A stretch of DNA of 49,020 nucleotides from MED-G78 sp964343355. GTDB taxonomy: Bacteria; Pseudomonadota; Gammaproteobacteria; Magnimaribacterales; D2472. Location of the stretch: contig CAYFJC010000003.1 of assembly GCA_964343355.1 (NCBI GenBank), positions 1 through 49,020 on the forward strand. Direction: 5' to 3'. Made by a program: the position numbers and the translations under genes. Shown one piece after another: positions 16,822 to 25,777 of the stretch. Each line of letters begins with the position of its first letter. Position 1 is the stretch's first letter. A model generated the notes under the pieces. That model was not told where the DNA came from. It was given only the letters and a program-made list of their open reading frames with translations, and did not search any database.

Positions 16822-16835
16822 AATGCCGCTTAAAA

Positions 16836-18218
16836 ATGTTTACCTCAATAGCAATAATTGGCCGTCCTAACGTAGGAAAATCAACTCTTTTTAACAAACT
16901 TACAAAGACTCGTGAGGCTATAGTCTCAGATTTTCCTGGATTAACAAAAGATAGAAACTATGGCTATATCAAACTTGGCAGCATAAAAAGCTTTATTATT
17001 GATACTGGAGGAATTGGAAAAGATGAATCTAATTTATCCCAAAATATATCAGATCAAGCCTGGATGGCAGCCAATGAGTGTAATTTAATTTTATTTCTTG
17101 TAGACGGATCTGAGAATTTAACATCAGAAGACTTTGAAATATTAAGCAGCCTAAGAAAACTAAATAAACCATTTATAACACTTTTAAATAAATCTGATAA
17201 ATCCTCTAAATCTGAGGCATTAAATGATATCTCATCCAAAGGCATTAAAGACTTTTTAGACATTAGTGCAGAACATTCAAGAGGATTAGATGATTTAAAA
17301 AAGCTTTTATTACAAATGCTACCTGAAAAAAGTGATGATGAAATTATTGATGGAAAAAAAATAGCAGTACTTGGAAGGCCTAATGCAGGGAAGTCTACAT
17401 TTATTAACAACTTTATTAATGAAGATAGATTGGTTGTATCAGAGGTTGCTGGAACAACAATTGATGCGATTAGAATCCCATTTACTGTAGATGAAAATGA
17501 ATTTATTTTTATTGATACAGCTGGAATTAGAAAGGGATATAAACAAAATCATAAAGTTGAATATTTCTCTTACGTACGAGCAATGCATGCAGTCGAAGAA
17601 AGTGATGTTATTTTATTTTTAGTTGATTCTGAAGATAGTATTGTAGATCAGGACCTAAAACTTATTAATATAATTGCCGAACAAGGTAAGCCAATTTTAA
17701 TTGGATTAAATAAAGTTGACTTACTAACAAAAACAGAAAGATCAGCAATGTATGAGACAAAAAGACTTCAATCAAATTTTTTAAAAGATTTTGTTAAAGT
17801 AGAAGTTTCAGGAATGAAAGGGTTAGGATTTAAAAGACTCTTTAGAATACTTAATAGCCTAATTAGTAAATCACAGACTAATTACTCCACTACATTACTA
17901 AATAAACATTTAAATAAATTTGTTGAACGAAGTGCGCCTCCATCTGTCGGAGGGCGTCAACTTAAATTAAGATATGTCCATTTCGGAGGAACACAACCAA
18001 CAACTTTAATAATTCACTCTAATCAGGATAAGAAGATTCCAGCTAATTATAAAAAATATTTAGAAAATTCATTTAGAGAAGAATTAGGTTTAAAAAGTAT
18101 TCAACTAAGAATAATTTTTAGAAAATCTGATAATCCCTTTGAAGGAAAAGTTAATAAATTAACCGATAGACAAGTTAAAAAGAAAAAAAGGTTAATGAAG
18201 CACGTCAAAAATAAGTAA
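16836..18218 (+). CDS. der: Der (EngA), double-GTPase ribosome assembly factor
   Basis: Der is an essential GTPase for 50S maturation. Two tandem G domains are present in 460 residues: G1 motifs GRPNVGKS at 9-16 and GRPNAGKS at 180-187, DTGG and DTAG G3 motifs, and NKSD and NKVD G4 motifs. A KH-like domain fills residues from about 360, and the tail is very basic (RQVKKKKRLMKHVKNK), fitting rRNA contact. It ends the bepA-to-der syntenic block and is followed by the largest gap in this half of the window. Confidence 0.97.
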   Translation: MFTSIAIIGRPNVGKSTLFNKLTKTREAIVSDFPGLTKDRNYGYIKLGSIKSFIIDTGGIGKDESNLSQNISDQAWMAANECNLILFLVDGSENLTSEDFEILSSLRKLNKPFITLLNKSDKSSKSEALNDISSKGIKDFLDISAEHSRGLDDLKKLLLQMLPEKSDDEIIDGKKIAVLGRPNAGKSTFINNFINEDRLVVSEVAGTTIDAIRIPFTVDENEFIFIDTAGIRKGYKQNHKVEYFSYVRAMHAVEESDVILFLVDSEDSIVDQDLKLINIIAEQGKPILIGLNKVDLLTKTERSAMYETKRLQSNFLKDFVKVEVSGMKGLGFKRLFRILNSLISKSQTNYSTTLLNKHLNKFVERSAPPSVGGRQLKLRYVHFGGTQPTTLIIHSNQDKKIPANYKKYLENSFREELGLKSIQLRIIFRKSDNPFEGKVNKLTDRQVKKKKRLMKHVKNK

Positions 18219-18443
18219 TAATTCTTAATAACATCGGATCTATACCTATAATGTAGCAAAACTACATAAATTTACTTATTTTTATACTATATCTACAGCT
18301 TATTTTATATATTTGACATAAATAAGCATCTCTTTAAAAATCCTCACTACATAGAAATCTTATTTAAAATAAACAAGATTTTATTTATACAATTCCGTAT
18401 AATTGTCTTGTAATTTAGATGTATAAGGGAACATTTGTTACTA
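18219..18443. other. A+T-rich intergenic region between der and sdhC
   Basis: About 225 bases without a gene. It holds a small hairpin (ATGTAG, 5-base loop CAAAA, CTACAT at 18251-18267) that has no following T-run, so it is a poor terminator. It also holds a TTGACA at 18313-18318 whose -10 partner is weak, and a consensus TATAAT at 18398-18403 (listed separately). No small ORF of note. Confidence 0.5.
18389..18406 (+). promoter_or_regulatory. Probable -10 box of the sdh-suc operon, inside a small inverted repeat
   Basis: TATAAT at 18398-18403 would start RNA near 18410, shortly before SD AAGGGA (18425-18430) and sdhC. The -35 region is poor. The box lies within ACAATT (18389-18394) - 6 bases - AATTGT (18401-18406), an inverted repeat that might be an operator or chance. 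Confidence 0.4.
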
Positions 18444-18827
18444 ATGAAAAATGACCAAAGACCAGTCAATATAAATTTACTTAAGATAAAGCTGCCAATT
18501 TCAGCTTTAACTTCTATAAGCCATAGGTTAGCAGGAATGTATATTTTTTTTATAACTTATCCTCTATCAGTTTATCTATTTTTCCTTGCTTCTAGTAACC
18601 AGGAAAACTTCTCCTACTTAATAAATTCTTTGGTAAATAGCTCCTATTTAGCAACTTTTGTTGCCTTTAGTTTTTTAGTCCTTTGGTTTCATATTCTAAC
18701 TGGAGTTAGGCATCTTATAATGGATATGCATATAGGTGAATCTCTTCAAGCCACTAAAGCCTCATCAATTCTAGTTTTATGCTTTTGGATTATTTCAGTA
18801 ATAGTAACGATAACGGTGATCCTCTGA
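18444..18827 (+). CDS. sdhC: Succinate dehydrogenase cytochrome b556 subunit
   Basis: SdhC is one of the two membrane anchors of complex II. It has about 127 residues and three hydrophobic spans. The N-terminus QRPVNINLLKIKLPISALTSISHRLAG carries the conserved QRPVN and the S-x2-HR-x-(S/A)-G quinone-site motif, and HILTGVRHLIMD carries the heme-ligand His. I prefer ATG 18444, which gives MKNDQRPVN. A TTG at 18435 is also in frame and is nearer to the SD AAGGGA. Confidence 0.93.
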   Translation: MKNDQRPVNINLLKIKLPISALTSISHRLAGMYIFFITYPLSVYLFFLASSNQENFSYLINSLVNSSYLATFVAFSFLVLWFHILTGVRHLIMDMHIGESLQATKASSILVLCFWIISVIVTITVIL

Positions 18828-19186
18828 TGAAAGGATCAACTATATGGTATCTACAAAGAGGTAGCTCGATCTTTATATTCATATATATTATTTATGTCGC
18901 TGCTTTTATTATTTCTTCTCTACCAATAGCATTTAATGAGTGGCTTTTGTTTACGAACTCTTTTTTATTTAAACTTTCAACTACCTTAGCTTTTCTTAGT
19001 ATCTTAATTCATGCATATTTAGGTTTGTGGACCATAGGAACAGATTATCTAACACCCAGAACTTTAGGTTTCCTGAATTTTACTTTATCTAAAATTGCAG
19101 ATACATCTAGACTTTTATACAACATTTTTTTTACTGCTTTAGGCCTGCTTTTATACTTTTATTTACTCTTTCTTATTTGGATATAG
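18827..19186 (+). CDS. sdhD: Succinate dehydrogenase membrane anchor subunit
   Basis: SdhD is the second anchor of complex II, with 119 residues and three membrane spans. The segment ILIHAYLGLWTIGTDY corresponds to E. coli LFSILIHAWIGMWQVLTDY, which contains the heme-ligand region and the quinone-site Asp-Tyr. The start ATG overlaps the sdhC stop by one base (TGATG). An upstream in-frame TTG (18779) would need a 49-base overlap with sdhC and adds no family-like sequence, so it is rejected. Confidence 0.93.
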   Translation: MKGSTIWYLQRGSSIFIFIYIIYVAAFIISSLPIAFNEWLLFTNSFLFKLSTTLAFLSILIHAYLGLWTIGTDYLTPRTLGFLNFTLSKIADTSRLLYNIFFTALGLLLYFYLLFLIWI

Positions 19187-19190
19187 ATTT

Positions 19191-20978
19191 ATGACAAACA
19201 CAATTAATGCTAATAATATCAAAACTATAGAATATGATGCCTTGATTATTGGTGGAGGCGGTGCTGGAATGAGAACTTCCTTGGAACTTGCTAAGTCTGG
19301 ATTAAAGACAGCAGTTGTTTCTAAGGTTTTTCCAACTAGATCTCATACTGTTTCTGCTCAAGGTGGCATTACATGTGCTATTCAAAGCGCTGATCCAAAT
19401 GATGATTGGAGATGGCATATGTACGATACAGTGAAAGGTGCAGATTTTATAGGCGACCAAGATGCAATTGAGTACATGTGCTCAGAAGGCCCAAAAGCAG
19501 TTTTTGAACTTGAGCATATGGGATTACCATTTTCTAGGTTTGATAATGGAAGAATATATCAAAGACCTTTTGGTGGACAGTCCAAAGATTTTGGTAAAGG
19601 TGGCCAGGCTGCGAGAACATGCGCAGCTGCAGACAGGACTGGTCACGCGCTTCTTCATACCCTCTATCAAAATAACATTAAAGAAGGCTCTAATTTTTTA
19701 AATGAATGGTTTGCTGTTGATCTTGTAAAAAATTCTAAAAATGAAGTTACAGGAGTTATTGCTTTTTCTATTGAATCAGGTGAAGTTGCCCATTTAAAAG
19801 CTCAGGCTACTGTTCTTGCTACTGGAGGTGCCGGAAGAATTTATGCATCTACTACAAATGCATTAATTAACACTGGTGATGGACTAGGTATGAGTCTTCG
19901 TTCCGGTTTTGCAGCTCAAGATATGGAGATGTGGCAGTTCCATCCAACAGGTATTTATGGTGCTGGCTCTCTAGTTACTGAAGGTTGTAGAGGAGAAGGT
20001 GGTTATTTAGTAAATGGAGAAGGCGAAAGATTTATGGAAAGATATGCTCCTAATGTTAAAGATTTAGCTGGGCGTGATGTTGTAGCTAGATCAATGGTTT
20101 TAGAGATACTAGAAGGACGAGGTTGTGGAGAAAATAAAGATCATGTTTATTTAAAATTAGATCATCTGGGCGCTGATGTTCTAAATTCTAAATTACCCGG
20201 TATTTGTGAACTATCTAAAACATTTGCTCATGTTGATCCTGTTTATCATCCAATTCCAGTAGTGCCAACTTGTCATTATATGATGGGAGGAACACCAACA
20301 AATATTCATGGACAAGCTTTTACAAGAATAAATTCTGAGGATGTAACTGTTCCAGGCTTGTTTGCTGCAGGTGAGGCAGCTTGTGTATCAGTTCATGGAG
20401 CTAATAGATTGGGAGGTAATTCTTTGCTTGATTTAGTTGTATTTGGAAGGGCCGCTGGAACTTTTATTCAAAAAGAACTCAGTTCAGGTGGAGGAGTTGA
20501 ATCAGCATCTGATTCAGATATTGATAACTCTTTAGAAAGATTAAATAAATTAAATGAATCAAGCTCAGGACACGATACTGCCTCTGTTAAAAAAGAGCTA
20601 CAAACATGCATGCAAAACTATTTTGGAGTATTTAGAAGAGGCGAGTTCATGGAGAAAGGGGTTGCTGAGTTAGAAGAAATTAGAAATAAAGCAGAGAATC
20701 TTCATTTAAGCGATAAGAGTGTAGCTTTTAACACAAGTAGAGTAGAAGCCTTAGAACTTCAAAACCTTGTAGAGGTTGCAGAAGCAACCGCTATCTCTGC
20801 ATTACATAGAAATGAAAGTAGAGGAGCTCATGCTCGAGATGATTTTCCCGATAGAGACGATGAAAATTGGTTATGCCATTCTGTATTTGACCCAAATGAT
20901 AAGTCTCTCTCTAAAAGGGTAGTCAACTTTGCTCCTAAAACAATGGAAGCTTTTCCTCCAAAAGTTAGAGTTTATTAA
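19191..20978 (+). CDS. sdhA: Succinate dehydrogenase flavoprotein subunit
   Basis: SdhA oxidises succinate to fumarate with covalent FAD. It has 595 residues. The dinucleotide-binding GGGGAG is at 21-26, the FAD-linked His52 lies in RSHTVSAQGGI, and the substrate-site segments HPTGI, EGCRGEGGYL and HGANRLGGNSLLDLVVFGR are all present. It starts 4 bases after sdhD and is followed by sdhB after 9 bases. The text is close to E. coli SdhA and clearly not fumarate reductase, given the operon context with sucAB. Confidence 0.98.
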   Translation: MTNTINANNIKTIEYDALIIGGGGAGMRTSLELAKSGLKTAVVSKVFPTRSHTVSAQGGITCAIQSADPNDDWRWHMYDTVKGADFIGDQDAIEYMCSEGPKAVFELEHMGLPFSRFDNGRIYQRPFGGQSKDFGKGGQAARTCAAADRTGHALLHTLYQNNIKEGSNFLNEWFAVDLVKNSKNEVTGVIAFSIESGEVAHLKAQATVLATGGAGRIYASTTNALINTGDGLGMSLRSGFAAQDMEMWQFHPTGIYGAGSLVTEGCRGEGGYLVNGEGERFMERYAPNVKDLAGRDVVARSMVLEILEGRGCGENKDHVYLKLDHLGADVLNSKLPGICELSKTFAHVDPVYHPIPVVPTCHYMMGGTPTNIHGQAFTRINSEDVTVPGLFAAGEAACVSVHGANRLGGNSLLDLVVFGRAAGTFIQKELSSGGGVESASDSDIDNSLERLNKLNESSSGHDTASVKKELQTCMQNYFGVFRRGEFMEKGVAELEEIRNKAENLHLSDKSVAFNTSRVEALELQNLVEVAEATAISALHRNESRGAHARDDFPDRDDENWLCHSVFDPNDKSLSKRVVNFAPKTMEAFPPKVRVY

Positions 20979-20987
20979 GGATTATTT

Positions 20988-21728
20988 ATGCTAAAAATTA
21001 ATATATATAGATACAACCCAGAGCAGGATAAGTTTCCTTATATGATGAACTATGAGATTGAAAAACCTGAAAAGGACATTATGGTTTTAGACCTTCTTCA
21101 TCTTCTAAAAGAGAGTGATTCATCCTTATCATTTAGGAGATCATGTAGAGAGGGTGTTTGTGGTTCAGATGGCATGAATATTAATGGCAAAAATGGGTTA
21201 GCATGCATAACAGCATTATCTGATGTTCTAAAAGGAGATAGGCTTGATATAAGACCCCTACCTGGACTTCCAGTTATTAGAGATCTTGTTGTTGATATGA
21301 CTCAATTTTATAATCAGTATGAAAAAATTAAGCCATTTCTTCAAAATGATACTCCGCCTCCAGAGCAAGAGCGCCTCCAGTCTCCAGCAGACAGAGATAA
21401 GCTTGATGGTCTTTATGAGTGCATACTTTGCGCTTGTTGCTCAACAAGCTGTCCTTCATTTTGGTGGAATCCTGATAAATTTGTAGGTCCAGCAGCTTTA
21501 TTGCAAGCATATAGGTTTCTTGCTGATACTAGAGATTTAGAAAAGGATAGCAGGCTTGATGATTTAGCAGATCCATTTAGCGTTTACAGATGCCATGGCA
21601 TTATGAATTGTGTTGCAGCATGCCCTAAAGGATTAAATCCAAATAAGGCTATTGGAGAAATAAAAACCATGTTACTTAAGGGTAAAAGTTCAGCAAATAT
21701 TATTGCATCAGATGGAGTTACTGCGTAA
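20988..21728 (+). CDS. sdhB: Succinate dehydrogenase iron-sulfur subunit
   Basis: SdhB carries electrons from FAD to quinone through three clusters. The [2Fe-2S] ligands are C53, C58, D61 and C73 (CREGVCGSD...NGLAC), with Asp in place of one Cys as in E. coli. The [4Fe-4S] motif is CILCACCSTSCPS and the [3Fe-4S] region is CHGIMNCVAACPKGL. The 246-residue length is about 8 longer than E. coli at the C-terminus. AAGG precedes the ATG. It depends on Isc assembly encoded upstream. Confidence 0.98.
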   Translation: MLKINIYRYNPEQDKFPYMMNYEIEKPEKDIMVLDLLHLLKESDSSLSFRRSCREGVCGSDGMNINGKNGLACITALSDVLKGDRLDIRPLPGLPVIRDLVVDMTQFYNQYEKIKPFLQNDTPPPEQERLQSPADRDKLDGLYECILCACCSTSCPSFWWNPDKFVGPAALLQAYRFLADTRDLEKDSRLDDLADPFSVYRCHGIMNCVAACPKGLNPNKAIGEIKTMLLKGKSSANIIASDGVTA

Positions 21729-21735
21729 AAATATC

Positions 21736-24570
21736 ATGAGTTACGATATGGAAAAATTCTGGGAAGATTCGCATACCTCATCCGGACACTCCTCTTACCT
21801 AGAAAGTTTATATGAATCATATTTAGATAATCCAGCAAGTGTATCTCTTGAATGGAGAAGTTTTTTTGATGACTTGCCTAGCAATAATGGAAAACATCAA
21901 GATATTTCTCATCAGAATATTATTAATTCATACAAAAATCATAGAAGAGTTTTATCAAGCTCAAACAATACAAATGAAATAAATGATAAGCAGGTTAGAG
22001 TAGTTCAGCTTATACAGGCATACAGAAATAGAGGTCATCAGGCTGCAACATTAGATCCATTGGGCATGATGGAGAGAAAGCAAGTTCCTGATTTAGATAT
22101 TGAATATCACGGCTTAGATAAAGAAGATCTTCAGACAGTTTTTAAAACTGATACATTAAAAATTGGAAAAGCAGAAGCTACTCTTCAACAAATCATTGAC
22201 TCACTCCAATCTATTTATTGTGGTGATCTGGGTATTGAATACAACTATATTGTAAGCACTGAGGAAAGAAAGTGGTTTCAAGAGATATTAGAACCAAGTC
22301 TTGGGCAATGCGAATTTGAAGACGATGAAAAAAAATATATATTTAATAGATTAAATTCTGCTGAAGGTTTAGCAAAGTTTCTTGCAGCAAAATATCCAGG
22401 TATGAAGCGTTTTGGTATTGATGGATGTGAGTCATTAATCCCGCTTGTAGATGCTTTAATTCAAAATTGTGGAATTCTTGGTGCTAAGCAGATTTGTTTT
22501 GGTATGGCTCATAGAGGTAGATTAAATTTACTAGTTAATGTGCTTGGTAAAACCCCTGCTGAATTATTTTCTGCTTTTGAAGAAGATGTTGAGCTAACAG
22601 GTGCAAATACAGGAGATGTTAAATATCATCTTGGCTTTTCTTCAAATTTATTAACTCCTAATGGGGAAGTTCATGTTTCCCTATTTAACAACCCCTCTCA
22701 TCTTGAGATAGTTGATCCGGTAGTTCTTGGGTCAGTTCGCGCCAGACAAGATAGAATTTATGATGAAAAGAGAGAACAAGTTATCCCAATTCTTATTCAT
22801 GGGGATGCATCATTTTCTGGTCAAGGTGTAGTAATGGAATCTCTTCAGATGTCTCAAACTAGAGGATATGGTGTTGGCGGGACTTTACATGTAATTGTTA
22901 ACAATCAAATTGGATTTACAACTAGTTACAAATATGACGCTAGATCAACAGACTATTCAACAGATGTAGCTAAAATGATAGAAGCTCCGATTATTCACGT
23001 AAATGGTGATAATCCTGAAATGGTAGTCCATGCAGCACAGATAGCTTGTGAATATAGATACAAGTTTGGTAAGGATATAATCTTAGATTTGTTCTGTTAC
23101 AGAAGAAGAGGTCACAATGAAGCAGATGACCCCTCTGCAACTCAGCCACTTATGTATGAAAAGATTGCTAAACATCCTTCAGTATTAAAAATTTATGAAG
23201 AAAAGTTAATCTCAGAAAGCATCATAACCAAATTAGATTCTATAACTTTTCAAAAAGAGTACAGAGATTCTCTGGAGAAAGGAGCATCGGTAGTTGGAAA
23301 TCTTGCTTTAAAACCTAATGATGATCTTTGGTTTGATTGGTCAGCTCACTTAAATCAAACATGGTGGCAGGAAACTAATACAAAAGTTAATACAGGTAAA
23401 TTTTTAGAATTATCTGAAGTTATTACTTCAGCTCCAAAAGACTTTACGCTTGGGAGACAAGTTAAAAAAGTATTTGAAGACAGAAGGCTTATGGCTGCTG
23501 GTGAAGCGCCAATTAATTGGGGTTATGCGGAATCCATGGCTTATGCAACATTATTAGCAGAAGGTTATCCTATTCGCTTAACAGGGCAAGATGTAAGAAG
23601 AGGAACGTTCTCACACAGACATGCTGCCATATATAACGCTAAAGATGGAATAGGGCACATACCATTAGTAAACGTAGCAAGAGAAAGTTCTACTAGAATG
23701 GATATATATGACTCTTTCTTGTCCGAAGAGGCTGTTTTAGGTTTCGAATATGGATATTCAGCTACTTGGCCTTCTGGTTTGGTAATGTGGGAAGCTCAAT
23801 TTGGTGATTTTGTTAATGGCGCTCAGGTGGTAATTGATCAGTTTATAGTTTCTGCTGAACATAAATGGGAAAGATTATCAGGATTAGTCATGCTTCTTCC
23901 TCACGGTTTTGAAGGTCAAGGCCCAGAACATAGTAGTGCTAGGCTGGAACGATTTCTTCAGTTATGTGCTGATGGAAATATTGAGGTTTGTGTTCCCAGC
24001 ACCCCAGCTCAAATATTTCATCTTCTAAGGCGACAAGCTATTAGAAAGATGAGAAGACCTTTAATTGTAATTACTCCAAAAAGTCTTTTAAGAAATCCTC
24101 TTGTTACATCCTCAGTAGCTGAATTAACTGATGGAGAATTCAAGTGCGTTATTGATGATGAGATAGTTAATAAAAAAAATATTAATAGAGTTGTTATGTG
24201 TTCAGGTAAGATTTATTACGATTTACTTCAAAAAAGAATCGAAAATAAAATTGATACTATTGCCTTGGTAAGAATTGAGCAATTGTATTCATTTCCATAT
24301 GACGATCTAGAAAATATTTTATCTAACTACCCTAATACGAAAGAATTTATTTGGTGTCAAGAAGAGCCAGCAAACCAGGGTGCATGGTTTAGTCATAGAC
24401 ATAGGCTTCAAAGAGTTTTAGATAGATTTGACAATAAAAATGAAATCAAACTTGTGAGTAGGCCAGCTGCAGCAGCGCCAGCAGTTGGTTTAATGAAATT
24501 ACATTTAAAACAACAAGAAGAAATAGTATTAAAGGCTTTAAATATAAAGCCGCAGGGAGAGAAAGAATGA
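21736..24570 (+). CDS. sucA: 2-Oxoglutarate dehydrogenase E1 component
   Basis: SucA is the thiamine-diphosphate E1 subunit that decarboxylates 2-oxoglutarate, with 944 residues from the ATG at 21736 (SYDMEKFWEDSHTSSGHSSYLESLYE). Family landmarks are VRVVQLIQAYRNRGHQAATLDPLG, FGMAHRGRLNLLVNVLGK, HGDASFSGQGVVMESLQMS, FCYRRRGHNEADDPS and LTGQDVRRGTFSHRHA. The C-terminus has WCQEEPANQGAW. A longer frame from TTG 21703 would overlap sdhB and adds non-conserved residues. It overlaps sucB by four bases (ATGA). Confidence 0.98.
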   Translation: MSYDMEKFWEDSHTSSGHSSYLESLYESYLDNPASVSLEWRSFFDDLPSNNGKHQDISHQNIINSYKNHRRVLSSSNNTNEINDKQVRVVQLIQAYRNRGHQAATLDPLGMMERKQVPDLDIEYHGLDKEDLQTVFKTDTLKIGKAEATLQQIIDSLQSIYCGDLGIEYNYIVSTEERKWFQEILEPSLGQCEFEDDEKKYIFNRLNSAEGLAKFLAAKYPGMKRFGIDGCESLIPLVDALIQNCGILGAKQICFGMAHRGRLNLLVNVLGKTPAELFSAFEEDVELTGANTGDVKYHLGFSSNLLTPNGEVHVSLFNNPSHLEIVDPVVLGSVRARQDRIYDEKREQVIPILIHGDASFSGQGVVMESLQMSQTRGYGVGGTLHVIVNNQIGFTTSYKYDARSTDYSTDVAKMIEAPIIHVNGDNPEMVVHAAQIACEYRYKFGKDIILDLFCYRRRGHNEADDPSATQPLMYEKIAKHPSVLKIYEEKLISESIITKLDSITFQKEYRDSLEKGASVVGNLALKPNDDLWFDWSAHLNQTWWQETNTKVNTGKFLELSEVITSAPKDFTLGRQVKKVFEDRRLMAAGEAPINWGYAESMAYATLLAEGYPIRLTGQDVRRGTFSHRHAAIYNAKDGIGHIPLVNVARESSTRMDIYDSFLSEEAVLGFEYGYSATWPSGLVMWEAQFGDFVNGAQVVIDQFIVSAEHKWERLSGLVMLLPHGFEGQGPEHSSARLERFLQLCADGNIEVCVPSTPAQIFHLLRRQAIRKMRRPLIVITPKSLLRNPLVTSSVAELTDGEFKCVIDDEIVNKKNINRVVMCSGKIYYDLLQKRIENKIDTIALVRIEQLYSFPYDDLENILSNYPNTKEFIWCQEEPANQGAWFSHRHRLQRVLDRFDNKNEIKLVSRPAAAAPAVGLMKLHLKQQEEIVLKALNIKPQGEKE

Positions 24571-25766
24571 GTATAGAAATTAAATCACCAACATTTCCAG
24601 AATCAGTAGCAGATGGAACAGTTGCTAACTGGGTAAAAAAAGAAGGTGAAAGTGTTGAGCAGGACGAAGTTATTGCTGAAATTGAGACTGATAAAGTTGT
24701 GCTAGAGGTCGTTGCACCTGTTAGTGGAACTATCACAAGGATTGTTAAACAAGAGGGTGAAATTGTTAATAGTTCTGAATTGATAGCTGAATTTAATGAG
24801 GGCACTGCATTAGTTGAAGAAGCTATAATTGATACAGATTTATCTGATGTTGAAATTCTAGAACCTAAGGTTGATAAATTAGGACCTGCTGCTAAAAGAA
24901 TAATTGCAGAAGAAAATATTGATCCATCTACAATTGAAAGCACAGGCAAGAATGGAAGAGTTACTAAAGCGGATTTAGTAAATCACATGAATAATAAATC
25001 TAAAGATATAAATACAGCAGAGCCTAAAACACCTACTGCTGAAAAGAAAATTTCTTTCTCTGATTCAAGGGATGAAAAACGCGTTCCCATGTCTAGACTT
25101 AGAGCAACTATTGCAAACAGACTACTAACAGTCAAACAAGAAACGGCAATGTTAACAACTTTTAATGAAGTTGATATGCTTCCTATTAAAGAACTTAGAT
25201 CAAAATATGGTGCTGAGTTTGAAAAACAACATGGTGTTAAGCTTGGATTTATGGGATTTTTTGTCATAGCTGCTATACAGGCATTAAAAAAGTTCCCTCT
25301 AGTGAATGCTTCAATAGATAAAACAGATATTGTTTATCATGGCTATCAGGATATTGGTGTTGCGGTTTCAACTGAAAGAGGTCTTGTTGTTCCTGTAATT
25401 AGAGATGCTGATATGCTCTCACTTCCTGATATTGAAAAATCAATAATGGATTACTCTATTAAAGCTAGAGATGGAAAACTTTCAATGGATGAAATGCAAG
25501 GTGGAACATTCACTATTTCAAATGGAGGTGTATTTGGATCATTGTTATCAACACCAATCTTGAATGCACCACAAACAGCTATTTTAGGTATGCATAGTAT
25601 CCAAAATAGACCTGTTGCTATTGATAATGAAGTTGTTATAAGGCCAATGATGTATCTAGCTATGAGTTATGATCATCGTTTATTAGATGGCAAAGAGGCA
25701 GTTACTTTCTTAGTTTCAATCAAAGAGCAACTTGAATCTCCTGAAAGATTGTTGTTGAATTTATAA
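24567..25766 (+). CDS. sucB: Dihydrolipoamide succinyltransferase (E2 of 2-oxoglutarate dehydrogenase)
   Basis: SucB has 399 residues. A single lipoyl domain (1-75) carries Lys43 in EIETDKVVLEV. An acidic linker, a peripheral-subunit-binding domain (about 108-142, LGPAAKRIIAEENIDPSTI) and the CoA-dependent acyltransferase domain follow. Catalytic His370 and Asp374 lie in SYDHRLLDGKEA. GTFTISNGGVFGSLLSTPI is the usual succinyltransferase text, distinguishing it from pyruvate dehydrogenase E2. Translation is probably coupled to sucA by the ATGA overlap. Confidence 0.98.
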   Translation: MSIEIKSPTFPESVADGTVANWVKKEGESVEQDEVIAEIETDKVVLEVVAPVSGTITRIVKQEGEIVNSSELIAEFNEGTALVEEAIIDTDLSDVEILEPKVDKLGPAAKRIIAEENIDPSTIESTGKNGRVTKADLVNHMNNKSKDINTAEPKTPTAEKKISFSDSRDEKRVPMSRLRATIANRLLTVKQETAMLTTFNEVDMLPIKELRSKYGAEFEKQHGVKLGFMGFFVIAAIQALKKFPLVNASIDKTDIVYHGYQDIGVAVSTERGLVVPVIRDADMLSLPDIEKSIMDYSIKARDGKLSMDEMQGGTFTISNGGVFGSLLSTPILNAPQTAILGMHSIQNRPVAIDNEVVIRPMMYLAMSYDHRLLDGKEAVTFLVSIKEQLESPERLLLNL

Positions 25767-25777
25767 GAGGTTTTAAT

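Noticed and set aside
18251..18267. Hairpin after der as a rho-independent terminator
   Set aside because: Only 6 bp, A+T-rich and without a T-run.
18779..18826. Longer SdhD from TTG 18779
   Set aside because: It would overlap sdhC by 49 bases and adds residues unlike SdhD; ATG 18827 gives the usual TGATG overlap.
21703..21735. Longer SucA from TTG 21703
   Set aside because: It overlaps the sdhB end and the added residues are not conserved.
24446..24949. 167-codon open frame on the minus strand opposite sucA/sucB
   Set aside because: Low-complexity Ser/Leu/Ile translation typical of an antisense shadow; both strands cannot be coding here and sucA/sucB are certain.
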